Source: a virus. From it: a stretch of 28,888 nucleotides of DNA. The notes beneath the pieces were generated by a model. It saw only the letters and a program-made list of their open reading frames with translations, was not told where the DNA came from and ran no database searches. The stretch is taken from the IMG/VR virus record IMGVR_UViG_3300010885_029452, positions 1 to 28,888 of that record, one strand, 5' to 3'. Position numbers and translations under genes: made by a program. Below, one piece after another: positions 1 through 7,164 of the stretch; position 1 is the stretch's first letter; every line of letters starts with the position of its first letter.

Positions 1-495
1 CTCAACTTCTTGTTGCCAGCTGCTGCTGAATTGTGGACTACAATAACTACATTTAAGATTACAAGCGTGATTAAAATTAACTTCAACATAACTAGGTACA
101 ACATCTTCATCTCCGGTACTATTCTTAATCAAGTCGTAGGATTCTGCTGCCCAAGGTTCTCCAGAACGATAATGTCTGTCACTCAGTTCACCGTGTTTTT
201 CAATATTCCAACAATAACTACACTCGGCGGGCTTCTCGCCCGTGAGCATCATAATGCGCTGTTGCTTCTTGTGTTGTGTGTTATGCAATGCGCCCGGATT
301 ATCTTTTAATACAACAGCATCTATAGCATGCAACGGAGGATGGTAGCAGGAGTTGTTTAATCCAGTTGGCAAGTGTAGGCTTACCTGTTTCCATTTTGCC
401 AGGCAAAGAGCAGGACCTAGCTGTTGTTTCATGTCCTCTGCCGAGCTCATAAAATTACTTTTGGAGTCCACTGATTCATCACCTTTGTTTGTCAT
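1..495 (-). CDS. Radical SAM protein, N-terminal part (3' end outside window)
   Basis: This frame is open from an ATG at 495 to the window edge, giving 165 residues. The radical SAM signature CX3CX2C (CNLKCSYC, Cys145, Cys149, Cys152) is visible, preceded by a beta-strand-like VEVNFN stretch as is usual for the first strand of the SAM barrel. In this family the three cysteines hold a 4Fe-4S cluster that cleaves S-adenosylmethionine to start radical chemistry. A second CxxC pair (CSYCW, Cys92-Cys95) plus Cys31 and Cys50 precede the core and could hold an extra cluster or zinc. The start overlaps the stop of the preceding gene as TAATG and has a GAGAG Shine-Dalgarno-like stretch a few bases upstream, so translation is probably coupled. 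The substrate is unknown. It is the last visible gene of an operon containing three glycosyltransferase-like proteins, which suggests a modification pathway. Alternative starts at Met16 or Met22 would not remove any motif. Confidence 0.88.
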   Translation of the reverse strand, partial: MTNKGDESVDSKSNFMSSAEDMKQQLGPALCLAKWKQVSLHLPTGLNNSCYHPPLHAIDAVVLKDNPGALHNTQHKKQQRIMMLTGEKPAECSYCWNIEKHGELSDRHYRSGEPWAAESYDLIKNSTGDEDVVPSYVEVNFNHACNLKCSYCSPQFSSSWQQEVE

Positions 496-1055
496 TAGAT
501 CTCTCGTATTATCTTTAGATAAAATTCTGTTCGGTCTTGATAAACATCTTGTACGCTGTAGTTTACAAATATTTGATCAATCTTTTTTACAATCTCTTGC
601 GTATTATAACGCAATCTGTGGTACTGTAGGTGCAGTATTGGCAAACAAACAATGGCATTACCATTGATTATAGCAGTATCTAGAAATGTGGATACAGTTT
701 TGCAATATTCTGGTACAGTCAGATACTTGAATGATTCGGATCCTAGAAAAACTACATTATCAAACATGACATCGGTGGGCATTTTGTTTAGGGTTTTTAT
801 GAATTCCACCGGTGCATATTTTTGATGCTCCCAAATCATGCTGTTTCTTTCGAATTCGTAATGCTTGTCGGCAACTATTGCAGGGGCAAAACTGTCAATG
901 GCAACGGTGGTTCCTGTGCTGGTATTGGCATCAACAAATTTTTTCAAATCCGTGTTGTTTCTGGCCAAGGCATGCGTGGCATGATATCTTTGCCAGTTAC
1001 CTTCAAAGTCTTTGACCAAGCCTGGCTGAGTATTTTTAACTACAGATTCGTTCAT
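495..1055 (-). CDS. Uncharacterised phage protein, about 186 aa
   Basis: I do not recognise this protein with confidence. It is soluble, with no signal peptide or membrane segment. The C-terminal two thirds show alternating hydrophobic strands and helices (FDNVVFLGSESFKYLTVPEY, then a FLDTAIINGNAIVCLP stretch), which could be a small Rossmann-like domain; a methyltransferase-like fold is a guess only and no SAM-binding glycine motif is seen. The reading frame can be extended to a TTG at 1082, but the ATG at 1055 (MNESVVKN) or 1064 gives a shorter, more usual overlap with the preceding gene, which ends at 1036. Neither has a clear Shine-Dalgarno sequence, so the exact start is uncertain. The stop overlaps the ATG of the radical SAM gene (TAATG), placing it in the same translational unit. 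Confidence 0.75.
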   Translation of the reverse strand: MNESVVKNTQPGLVKDFEGNWQRYHATHALARNNTDLKKFVDANTSTGTTVAIDSFAPAIVADKHYEFERNSMIWEHQKYAPVEFIKTLNKMPTDVMFDNVVFLGSESFKYLTVPEYCKTVSTFLDTAIINGNAIVCLPILHLQYHRLRYNTQEIVKKIDQIFVNYSVQDVYQDRTEFYLKIIREI

Positions 1056-1536
1056 AATATGCATTAGTGGTAGGGTGAGCAAAATTAAAATACTGTCCGC
1101 GATCTTCTAGGTAGTGACGGGACAATTCCCGATAACCTGCCAGGCTTCTGCCAACAACATCTAATAGATCTGCATCGTAATCGTCTGTCAACCCGGGCCA
1201 TACCTGTTGTGTTTCAACTGTGTACTTGTTTACGGCTATATAAAGCCAGTCTGGACGAACTGCCGTAATACCCAGCTGTAGATCGCGTAGGAAATTTTCT
1301 AAATTCAAATTTAAATTGGTTTTTAACACAGCCAGCATAAAAGAATCAGTATGGTATTTAGACGATACTATACACTCCGGTAAACGTTGTTGGAAATAAT
1401 CTACGTCTGGGTCGCCCTGAATAGTCAGACGTTGTATGTTATTCTGTTTAACAAACTCAATTAACCGATGGTCTTGTTCTATGACACCGGTGCCGCCGTA
1501 AAACATTTCCAGTTGTTTCAATCGCCAGCTGGTCAT
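1036..1536 (-). CDS. Uncharacterised phage protein, 166 aa
   Basis: The function is not recognised. The protein is soluble and acidic, with no obvious catalytic signature. The N-terminal half carries a strand-like NIQRLTIQGDPDVDYFQQRL stretch, and the C-terminus is rich in aromatic residues (YFNFAHPTTNAYYERI). The open frame extends up to a TTG at 1599, but the ATG at 1536 is preferred: it forms a TAATG junction with the stop of the glycosyltransferase-like gene and has a GGAAGGA Shine-Dalgarno sequence just upstream. It lies between a glycosyltransferase-like gene and another unknown of similar size, and overlaps the latter by about 20 bases, so it probably works in the same pathway. Confidence 0.8.
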   Translation of the reverse strand: MTSWRLKQLEMFYGGTGVIEQDHRLIEFVKQNNIQRLTIQGDPDVDYFQQRLPECIVSSKYHTDSFMLAVLKTNLNLNLENFLRDLQLGITAVRPDWLYIAVNKYTVETQQVWPGLTDDYDADLLDVVGRSLAGYRELSRHYLEDRGQYFNFAHPTTNAYYERICS

Positions 1537-2459
1537 TACCATCCTTCCTGACTGCGTATTACTGACATTTCTGTTGTCATAATGCCACGATTGTGCCAAT
1601 TACTACGATAGTGATGCTTAAAAAAACGACTCTGTTCTGCTGTTAGAGTATTCATAGGCAAGTCTAGTTGTGTTTGCAATGATTTCTCAAGTTCTTGTGC
1701 TCGCCATGTAGGACCTGTATCACCATGTTCTTCCCAGAGTTCTGCTAACTTGTCAAAGTCCTGTACTTCTGTGTAATCCCAATCTGTTAGCATGGTCTTG
1801 TATGTGCCTAATCTAGAACCAAATACTGCCCACATGCCATTGTCTACATCAGCACCTACATTGTGCCAGATAGTTAGATGATCCAAGTTGCGTTGATGTA
1901 CACGTTCTTTAAACTCGCTTACACTGGGTCGGCTACCTTGATTTAAACACATCTTAACACCTTCGCGAAAGCCTGCTCGCCAGGCCTGAAAAGGAGAACC
2001 ATTGGGATAGGTTGTGCTATAACAGTCGTGCATGGGAATGTACCTAGGGTCGAAACAAAACTCTACATTGGTTTCGGTTCGACCATCTGTGTTCTCGTGT
2101 GTACGCATGTTGTTAGCAAAGTCTCGGGTCCAGATACTAAGGCCGCCGTTGCCATACATCAGTCCATTGATATGATTCTTTGCACGATATCTAAATACAC
2201 AATCGACATTGCCGCTATCGAGAGTAAGGCATTGGTTAAAGAAAGTAAGGTCAGGAAGATTATCACCATCAATGAGTACAAAACGGTCAGTATCGCTGGC
2301 CGCTGCTGCTGCTTTATGCGCCGCATCCGAGCCTTTGACGCTGTCCACCCGCTTGGCCCAGGGCACCATGTTTTTAATTTTTGTCCAGAATTCTTCTTTT
2401 TGCGGTTCATCGTAGCTCAAGTAAATTGTATCTAAATCTGCAACATCAATTGTTGTCAT
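1536..2459 (-). CDS. Glycosyltransferase-like protein, GT-A type (DGD motif), 307 aa
   Basis: The first 70 residues look like the start of a GT-A nucleotide-sugar-binding domain: strands, a helix, a run of alanines (HKAAAAAS) and then FVLIDGDN, where Asp64-Gly65-Asp66 sits at the end of a hydrophobic strand as the metal-binding DXD motif does in such enzymes. An aromatic region around 215-230 (WHNVGADVDNGMWAVFGSR) may form part of an acceptor site. The last 70 residues are helical and charged and could be a separate small domain. Known family members transfer a sugar from a nucleotide donor to a glycan, protein or DNA base; the acceptor here cannot be read. The ATG at 2459 overlaps the preceding gene by 14 bases. 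It is the third glycosyltransferase-like gene in this operon and is not close in sequence to the other two. Confidence 0.72.
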   Translation of the reverse strand: MTTIDVADLDTIYLSYDEPQKEEFWTKIKNMVPWAKRVDSVKGSDAAHKAAAAASDTDRFVLIDGDNLPDLTFFNQCLTLDSGNVDCVFRYRAKNHINGLMYGNGGLSIWTRDFANNMRTHENTDGRTETNVEFCFDPRYIPMHDCYSTTYPNGSPFQAWRAGFREGVKMCLNQGSRPSVSEFKERVHQRNLDHLTIWHNVGADVDNGMWAVFGSRLGTYKTMLTDWDYTEVQDFDKLAELWEEHGDTGPTWRAQELEKSLQTQLDLPMNTLTAEQSRFFKHHYRSNWHNRGIMTTEMSVIRSQEGW

Positions 2460-2790
2460 AATTTTTTAAATTCCATTTTTGATTAGGTTCACTATCAACT
2501 ACTATTGTAACATCTTCTGGGCAGCAGGCAGTACCTATTAGGCCAGGTACCAGCTTTGATGTTCTTGTTTGATATTGTTTTACCAACTTTCCATTTTTAA
2601 CTATTACTCGACCACTGCTTTCGGCATATTGTTCTGCGGTTATTTCAATATACTTGCCTGGCAGATCTTCCATGCTATAAAACAATGGATGGCCAGCATC
2701 GTCGTGATATAATCTAAAGAATACAGGCTTGGGTTCAGGCCAAGTGTATGTTTTCCAGAACTCTAAAAAATTTTGTGTGTTCTCATCCAT
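2446..2790 (-). CDS. Uncharacterised small protein, 114 aa
   Basis: I do not recognise this protein. Starting at the ATG at 2790 it begins MDENTQNFLEFWKTYTWPEP, continues with a strand-rich middle (PVFFRLYHDDAGHPLFYSME, YIEITAEQYAESSGRVIVKN) and ends in a Lys/Asn-rich tail. A GTG at 2826 would add 12 residues but would overlap the upstream gene by 44 bases; the ATG overlaps by only 8. There is no signal peptide, membrane segment or catalytic motif. It is sandwiched between two glycosyltransferase-like genes with overlaps on both sides, so it is likely co-translated and could be an accessory subunit. That is inference from position only. Confidence 0.75.
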   Translation of the reverse strand: MDENTQNFLEFWKTYTWPEPKPVFFRLYHDDAGHPLFYSMEDLPGKYIEITAEQYAESSGRVIVKNGKLVKQYQTRTSKLVPGLIGTACCPEDVTIVVDSEPNQKWNLKNYDNN

Positions 2791-3577
2791 TGGGATTCCA
2801 ATCCTTGGTGTTGTAATGAACGGCACCGTGTTGTGCCACAGTATTGATACGCAGGTTAGCGTTGTGATATTCCCAAGTCAATTCCTGTGTCCAATCTTCG
2901 GTGCGTGTACCTATAACGTGCTTCTTCATGTGTACAATTTTTGGATATGTGGCGAACGGCATGGTAACTGTTTCTAGGCCCATTATCTGCGCTGCCACAG
3001 CATATACTACATCGGTAGTGGGCTCATCGTCGGGAAATTTCAGTAGTGATTTATATTGGTCCCAGTTTTCAAATATGTTCTGTACCCAAGACCAAAACTC
3101 CTGTGCTGTTTTACTAAGACGCCAGTAGGTGATAGCATTGTATACATCTGGCAAATTGTTTGCATCAAAGATCTTGCGATACGATCTGTTGGTGGCAACA
3201 TTGCTGTAATAATCTCTAGCACCTGTTGATACCACAACATCTCTATGTTGTAACATTGTCCACCAGTGGTCTATAGAACTGGTTATCAGCATGTCAGCTT
3301 CTAGTTTGATGGTTTGTCTGAACGGACTTGCGCGAAATGCCTGCCAGTCGTTGCTGAGTCGCCAGCTGGCATTCTTGGACACATCACCGTAGGGAAGAGT
3401 TACTACATAATCAAACTCTGGCAGATCAATTTCCAGGTCGGTCAGCAGACAGGTCTTGGCACCAGGATTCCAAGTTTTTATACTGTGATTTAACTGTTGG
3501 GCGCATCGGACATAGTCCACTGTGTCAGTGTTGACAGCAATGATCAAGTATCCGCGTTCAGCTTGTACTGGCAACAA
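2783..3577 (-). CDS. Glycosyltransferase-like protein with ExD in place of DXD, 264 aa, TTG start
   Basis: The N-terminus (RGYLIIAVNTDTVDYVRCAQ, then TCLLTD) parallels that of the adjacent upstream protein (RGVVIFAYNSGEIDYQALAA, then TTLITD), so the two are likely diverged paralogues of a GT-A-like fold. At the position of the DXD metal site this copy has IKLEADML (Glu93-Ala94-Asp95), whereas its neighbour has LVLDADYV. The Asp-to-Glu change may keep or weaken metal binding. The frame has no ATG before the conserved region; an AGGAG Shine-Dalgarno sequence is followed by two consecutive TTG codons (3577 and 3574), so a TTG start is well supported. It overlaps the upstream stop by about 20 bases. 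Donor and acceptor cannot be inferred. Proteins of this kind are common near tail-fibre genes in aquatic phages. Confidence 0.72.
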   Translation of the reverse strand: MLPVQAERGYLIIAVNTDTVDYVRCAQQLNHSIKTWNPGAKTCLLTDLEIDLPEFDYVVTLPYGDVSKNASWRLSNDWQAFRASPFRQTIKLEADMLITSSIDHWWTMLQHRDVVVSTGARDYYSNVATNRSYRKIFDANNLPDVYNAITYWRLSKTAQEFWSWVQNIFENWDQYKSLLKFPDDEPTTDVVYAVAAQIMGLETVTMPFATYPKIVHMKKHVIGTRTEDWTQELTWEYHNANLRINTVAQHGAVHYNTKDWNPNG

Positions 3578-4361
3578 TATCTCCTAGATGTTTTTTACCC
3601 ATGGCATGGAAATCCTGACCAGATATTGTTATATGTTTCGACCTGCTGTCGCTGGTTTTATATGAAACTTTAAATGTGTCAGCATCTATATATTCTAATT
3701 CATGATCCGGTACTACGCTGGCCAATCTCCACGGAACGCTGGGCCACCGAGCTTGATGCCCGTGCAGCGTATTAAGTGCTATGCTTAAAGCATAATCGTT
3801 TCGATAAGTTGATTGCGATATTCCATATAAATTGCGATAGTGTTGCCAATTGTTTCGTATCATCAGCATCATATCAAATATATTTTTACTCAATTCAGAT
3901 CGAGTAAATCTCATTACAGTGGCCCAGGCCATTGGCATACGATTTGTGCCAAACCAATTTAAATCATCAAATGTGCGTGTGTTGGTGATGTCGTAGGCTG
4001 TGATAGGGGCTAGAAATTCTTGAGACATTTCAAATAGCAAATTTAATTGGCTACTGCATACTACATAATCTGCATCTAATACCAAGGTTTCGTTGTATGG
4101 ACTTAACTCATACACATCCATTCGATTACCATTGAACCAAGTGACATTGCTGCCAATGTCAGAAAAATATCGATTGCCGCCGGCCACTGCGGATGTTATT
4201 ATAACATTGTCAAACTCAGCGGAATGCATTGGAGCACAATCTGTAATCAGCGTGGTTGGTAATTTCAAATGACGCTGTATTCGTCTGGCGTTCCAGGCTG
4301 CCAGGGCTTGATAATCAATTTCGCCGCTGTTGTAGGCAAATATTACAACGCCCCGGGTCAT
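3558..4361 (-). CDS. Glycosyltransferase-like protein, GT-A type (DAD motif), 267 aa
   Basis: The protein opens with a hydrophobic strand (MTRGVVIFAYNSGEIDY) and a helix, then a second strand (TTLITDC), as in the Rossmann-like half of GT-A glycosyltransferases. ETLVLDADYVV places Asp96-Ala97-Asp98 at the end of a strand, the usual site of the metal- and nucleotide-sugar-binding DXD. A loop rich in aromatic residues and a YRNDYALSIALNTLHGH segment around 190-210 resemble the acceptor side of such enzymes. The frame extends upstream to 4418, but the ATG at 4361 is chosen because it forms an ATGA junction with the preceding gene and begins right at the conserved strand. The adjacent downstream gene appears to be a diverged paralogue. 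The transferred sugar and its target are unknown. Confidence 0.75.
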   Translation of the reverse strand: MTRGVVIFAYNSGEIDYQALAAWNARRIQRHLKLPTTLITDCAPMHSAEFDNVIITSAVAGGNRYFSDIGSNVTWFNGNRMDVYELSPYNETLVLDADYVVCSSQLNLLFEMSQEFLAPITAYDITNTRTFDDLNWFGTNRMPMAWATVMRFTRSELSKNIFDMMLMIRNNWQHYRNLYGISQSTYRNDYALSIALNTLHGHQARWPSVPWRLASVVPDHELEYIDADTFKVSYKTSDSRSKHITISGQDFHAMGKKHLGDIVASTS

Positions 4362-4663
4362 CGTTGTTTCTGCAATTCCGCCCATTCCACCAACCAGGCG
4401 TTCATTTGTTCGCGCCATCTCTTTTGCATTTCGTCTTTGAGTTCAGCAGCATTTACCTTTACCGGATTGTGGTAAAGATCAACCATCACAATATCCTCAT
4501 TGTTGTATAAACTAAGAAAGGTTATTGTCTCCGGAGTTGACTTGAACATGCCACCGGCGTGTGCAAACAACATTCGGGCTTCGTATTTTTCTTTCAATAC
4601 TCGATTTGCTGCCGCATGGTCAAAGCGGCTACGAGCTTGCTTGACAAGATTATTTGTATCCAT
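4358..4663 (-). CDS. Conserved-looking small phage protein of unknown function, 101 aa
   Basis: A short, charged, mostly helical protein: an N-terminal helix (LVKQARSRFDHAAANRVLKE), a central strand region (GMFKSTPETITFLSLY, EDIVMVDLYHNP) and a C-terminal amphipathic helix with several tryptophans (KRWREQMNAWLVEWAELQKQ). I recognise the general type as a small protein found near tail-fibre genes in aquatic T4-like phages, but no function can be assigned. It is the first gene after the terminator at 4690-4720 and ends in an ATGA overlap with the first glycosyltransferase-like gene, so it leads the distal operon. No Shine-Dalgarno sequence is visible before its ATG. The upstream bases instead contain a sigma70-like -10 box so close that the mRNA could be nearly leaderless. 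Confidence 0.82.
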   Translation of the reverse strand: MDTNNLVKQARSRFDHAAANRVLKEKYEARMLFAHAGGMFKSTPETITFLSLYNNEDIVMVDLYHNPVKVNAAELKDEMQKRWREQMNAWLVEWAELQKQR

Positions 4664-4669
4664 TGTTTG

Positions 4670-4698
4670 ATTGTACAGGAAAATGAGATAAAAGTAAA
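4670..4698 (-). promoter_or_regulatory. Possible sigma70-type promoter for the distal operon
   Basis: On the minus strand TTTACT (4698-4693) and TACAAT (4675-4670) are separated by exactly 17 bases, matching 4 of 6 and 5 of 6 positions of the TTGACA and TATAAT boxes. The -35 box overlaps the 3' arm of the terminator stem. The predicted transcription start would fall at or very near the ATG at 4663. A chance match in AT-rich DNA is possible. Confidence 0.4.
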
Positions 4699-4720
4699 GG
4701 ACTTATTTGAAGTCCTTTAC
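4690..4720 (-). terminator. Intrinsic terminator ending the structural operon
   Basis: A perfect 10-bp inverted repeat (GTAAAGGACT at 4694-4703 and AGTCCTTTAC at 4711-4720) encloses a 7-base loop. Read on the minus strand the stem is followed directly by TTTTAT and a further T-rich stretch. It lies 17 bases after the stop codon of the 332-residue gene, where a terminator of the late structural operon would be expected. Confidence 0.85.
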
Positions 4721-4737
4721 CGAATTGCTTATGCTAG

Positions 4738-5736
4738 TTAAACTGCTGTAGCTGCAATAGTGGGTGTTCCCCAGGCTGCACTTGTCAAATAAGTAGAACT
4801 TGGCGGGAAATATGTTACCAGGGTTGTTGGTGCTGTAGCAGCGCCAATGCTAGTGGCCGGACTAGATACCGCAGTACCACCCGAGATGTTATCGCTAGAC
4901 CCTGCACCCGAGCCGCCGGGATCAGTCCAAACTGTAGTTAGTACTAGCTGTGTGCCTGTTCCGGCTGTTTTAGCATTGATCTGTATGAATGATCCGGTGT
5001 AGGGCGAAGTGTCTGCAAACTGTTTGTAGATCAAGGTATCAGTAGTCAGCAAGTCATACCAACCTGTTGTGGTCAACAAGGTAGTTGGGGTGCCGGTGCC
5101 ACCGCTCTTGGTTGTTCCTGTGTAACTGGTACCAGCAATAACTTGTGTGCCTGTTCCGCCTGTGATGTAAATGTCACCTACCAAGGTATTGGCCAGGTCA
5201 TTCCATTCTGTGTCAGATTCTGTAGAGTCTGCTGTTTTGCTGGTTTCCCATTTGATTCTACCGCCGGCATTGAAGAAATAACGTGCTGCGGCAGCACTAG
5301 CCCAGGTAATGGTGTGTGTGAAAGTAATGGTCCAGGCAGTAGAACCAGATCCAGTGGCAGTGGTTTTTGATACTGCTCCAGTGAAAGTACCGTATTGAGT
5401 ACCGCTTGCAGCAGCATTACCTCTGTTGGTGGTCAGTGTTGTTAAGTCAGTATTAAGATTGCTCAATATTGTGATAGTATTGCCAGCAACAGGAGCAGAT
5501 CTCGCGGTAATAACAGTGCCTTGATGGCTGCCCATAGAACTAACGGTGTTGACCAGGCTAGCCCAAGAAGTGGCAGTCACAGTGCCAGCAACCGATACTG
5601 TGCTGAGAGCAGTTTCTCCGTATCCCGAATCTGTGGCTCCTGCGCCCCAGATACCGTTGACATTGGCACCCACTGTGGTGCTCACAAATCCATTATAATC
5701 TGTTGCTTGTATTAATCCGCTTGCTGAATAGGTCAT
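4738..5736 (-). CDS. Low-complexity Thr/Ser/Gly/Ala-rich virion or adhesin-like protein, 332 aa
   Basis: The composition is dominated by Thr, Ser, Gly and Ala with alternating hydrophobics, the pattern of a beta-rich extracellular or virion fibre protein. The N-terminus (SGLIQATDYNGF, NGIWGAGATDSGYGE) and an HQGT stretch near residue 75 resemble structural proteins of aquatic T4-like phages, but I know no experimental function. A Trp/Phe-rich middle (WTITFTHTITWASAAAARYF, KWETS) may form a compact core domain. There is no signal peptide or catalytic motif. It follows the tail-fibre-like gene by 15 bases, with GGAAAC as a modest ribosome-binding sequence, and is the last gene before the strong terminator. 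A receptor-binding tip or decoration protein is the most plausible role; this is inferred from context. Confidence 0.8.
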   Translation of the reverse strand: MTYSASGLIQATDYNGFVSTTVGANVNGIWGAGATDSGYGETALSTVSVAGTVTATSWASLVNTVSSMGSHQGTVITARSAPVAGNTITILSNLNTDLTTLTTNRGNAAASGTQYGTFTGAVSKTTATGSGSTAWTITFTHTITWASAAAARYFFNAGGRIKWETSKTADSTESDTEWNDLANTLVGDIYITGGTGTQVIAGTSYTGTTKSGGTGTPTTLLTTTGWYDLLTTDTLIYKQFADTSPYTGSFIQINAKTAGTGTQLVLTTVWTDPGGSGAGSSDNISGGTAVSSPATSIGAATAPTTLVTYFPPSSTYLTSAAWGTPTIAATAV

Positions 5737-5751
5737 TTTTTATGTTTCCGA

Positions 5752-7110
5752 TTAGTTGATGGTCACGATTGCTTCAATGACTCCAAGACTTTCGCTTTCT
5801 TTGGATTCTAAAGCACGACCAATTGTGTTGAACGCTGTGGCTTCTCCTGCCTTGGCAGCGCGAGCTAGACCGTTACCTGCTGCCACTAATCGATCACCTT
5901 TACAGATTGACCCTGTTACTCTAACTGGTACACGACCTGTCATTGCGATAGGAGGATGAGTTGAATCTGTTCCTGCACCAGAGTTCATTAGATAAGCAGC
6001 TCTTGTACTTATCACTCCGAAGACATTTTCGCTTAATTCGTTAACAGATTCGGTGATTTCGGCTGAGCCGCCCAGCTCAACCACTGTGCCTGGCAGCATT
6101 TCTACATCTGCTGCAAAACGTTCTGCAACGTCGGCATATTGTGCGCTGGTTGCTTTGGCAAATATTGTATTAAAGGCTGTGCCTGAAGAACCAATATTAC
6201 CAACCCCGTCTGCATTTAAGTTAATGATACCAAGAACACCTACTTGACTGGTAGAACCATTGACCAACAAGGCCGTGGTAGTTACACCGCCGTCGTTAAC
6301 AACAATAGCAATGTTGGCATCTGCTGTTTGATTTTGAATATTGACAGAGCTGGTTGCTGTAGTTACAGAAATCTTAGCGTCTGAGTCAGCACCAACTGTT
6401 AGGCCTGTGTCGTTTAATACGCTCAATGTACCACTTGTTGTATCGTTTGCATCGCTACGCAGGAATGAAGCTGCTGACACACCGCCTAACGAATTTGAAT
6501 CAGTAGACGTACCTCTGAACAGGTTGTTGCTTACTGTGCTACTAAGCTGAATTCCTGGACTAATAGTAGCAAACCCTGCGATTGCAATCTGAGGAGTGAA
6601 TGTTGCATCTTTTGAAATAATACCAACCACTGTATTGGCAACATACAGTTTGATAACAACGTGATCAACACTGACGTTATCTGTTACTGTTTCAACAATG
6701 GCACCACTTGTGCCTTGGCTAGAAGAACTGGCAGGACCAACCAAAACAAATGCAGTACCATTCCAGACTTTTAACTGTTGATTAACAGTGTCCCACCAAA
6801 TGTCGCCTGTGACGTTACCGGTTGGTGCTGTAGCACTGGCAGTGGCAGCACTAATAGTCTTAAAGGCTGTACCTGTATAAACTTTCATCAAGCTGTTGGC
6901 AGAATCCCACCATAGTTGGCCTGTTAAGGGCGCACCAGGAGCTGTTGCGTTAGAGCCGTTCTCTAAGAGATGAATAAAGTTTTCATCAAGAAACTCGCCA
7001 TAACCAGCGTAATTTTTACCAACCAAGATCATGGCCGAGTTGGTGTTAATGGTACCATCTGCTATGGTAGCAAATATAGTGCCATTTGTTAAGTTAATTG
7101 TATATGCCAT
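5752..7110 (-). CDS. Tail-fibre-like protein with GQLWWD repeats and YADVAERF-type C-terminal domain, 452 aa
   Basis: Three parts are visible. Residues 1-60 form an attachment-like domain (DGTINTNSAMILVGKNYAGY). Residues of about 62-121 hold two copies of a short repeat (GQLWWDSANSLMKVYTGTAF and GDIWWDTVNQQLKVWNGTAF). A Thr/Ser/Asn-rich beta shaft with long hydrophobic alternation follows to about 315. The C-terminal 135 residues start at AQYADVAERFAADVEMLPGT and continue with a GVISTRAAYLMN strand and a GRVPVRVTGSICKGDRLVAA stretch. This domain type ends many T4-like aquatic phage fibres and resembles the peptidase G2-type fibre domain; whether it self-cleaves here cannot be seen. The ATG at 7110 has a GGAG ribosome-binding sequence, and a TATAAATA-like late promoter lies 22 bases upstream. 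The protein is probably part of the distal tail and host recognition apparatus. Confidence 0.85.
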   Translation of the reverse strand: MAYTINLTNGTIFATIADGTINTNSAMILVGKNYAGYGEFLDENFIHLLENGSNATAPGAPLTGQLWWDSANSLMKVYTGTAFKTISAATASATAPTGNVTGDIWWDTVNQQLKVWNGTAFVLVGPASSSSQGTSGAIVETVTDNVSVDHVVIKLYVANTVVGIISKDATFTPQIAIAGFATISPGIQLSSTVSNNLFRGTSTDSNSLGGVSAASFLRSDANDTTSGTLSVLNDTGLTVGADSDAKISVTTATSSVNIQNQTADANIAIVVNDGGVTTTALLVNGSTSQVGVLGIINLNADGVGNIGSSGTAFNTIFAKATSAQYADVAERFAADVEMLPGTVVELGGSAEITESVNELSENVFGVISTRAAYLMNSGAGTDSTHPPIAMTGRVPVRVTGSICKGDRLVAAGNGLARAAKAGEATAFNTIGRALESKESESLGVIEAIVTIN

Positions 7111-7131
7111 TTTTAGACTCCGTCCTGTCTG

Positions 7132-7164
7132 TATTTATGTAAGTATTTTATACCCATATTTATG
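7132..7164 (-). promoter_or_regulatory. Candidate T4-type late promoter pair before the tail-fibre gene
   Basis: On the minus strand CATAAATA occurs twice (7164-7157 and 7139-7132), exactly 25 bases apart, with GTATAAAATA between them. The T4 late promoter is a single TATAAATA box read by gp55-directed host RNA polymerase. Both copies match 7 of 8 bases. The proximal copy ends 22 bases before the ATG at 7110 and leaves room for the GGAG ribosome-binding site. Confidence 0.45.

Noticed and set aside
10-667. Plus-strand open frames of 99 and 104 residues at the left end
   Set aside because: The minus strand here encodes a radical SAM protein with a clear CX3CX2C motif and the end of the preceding gene, so the plus frames are antisense shadows.
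3558-4418. Longer start (4418) for the first glycosyltransferase-like gene
   Set aside because: It would overlap the preceding gene by about 60 bases with no matching family sequence, whereas the ATG at 4361 gives an ATGA junction and starts at the conserved strand.
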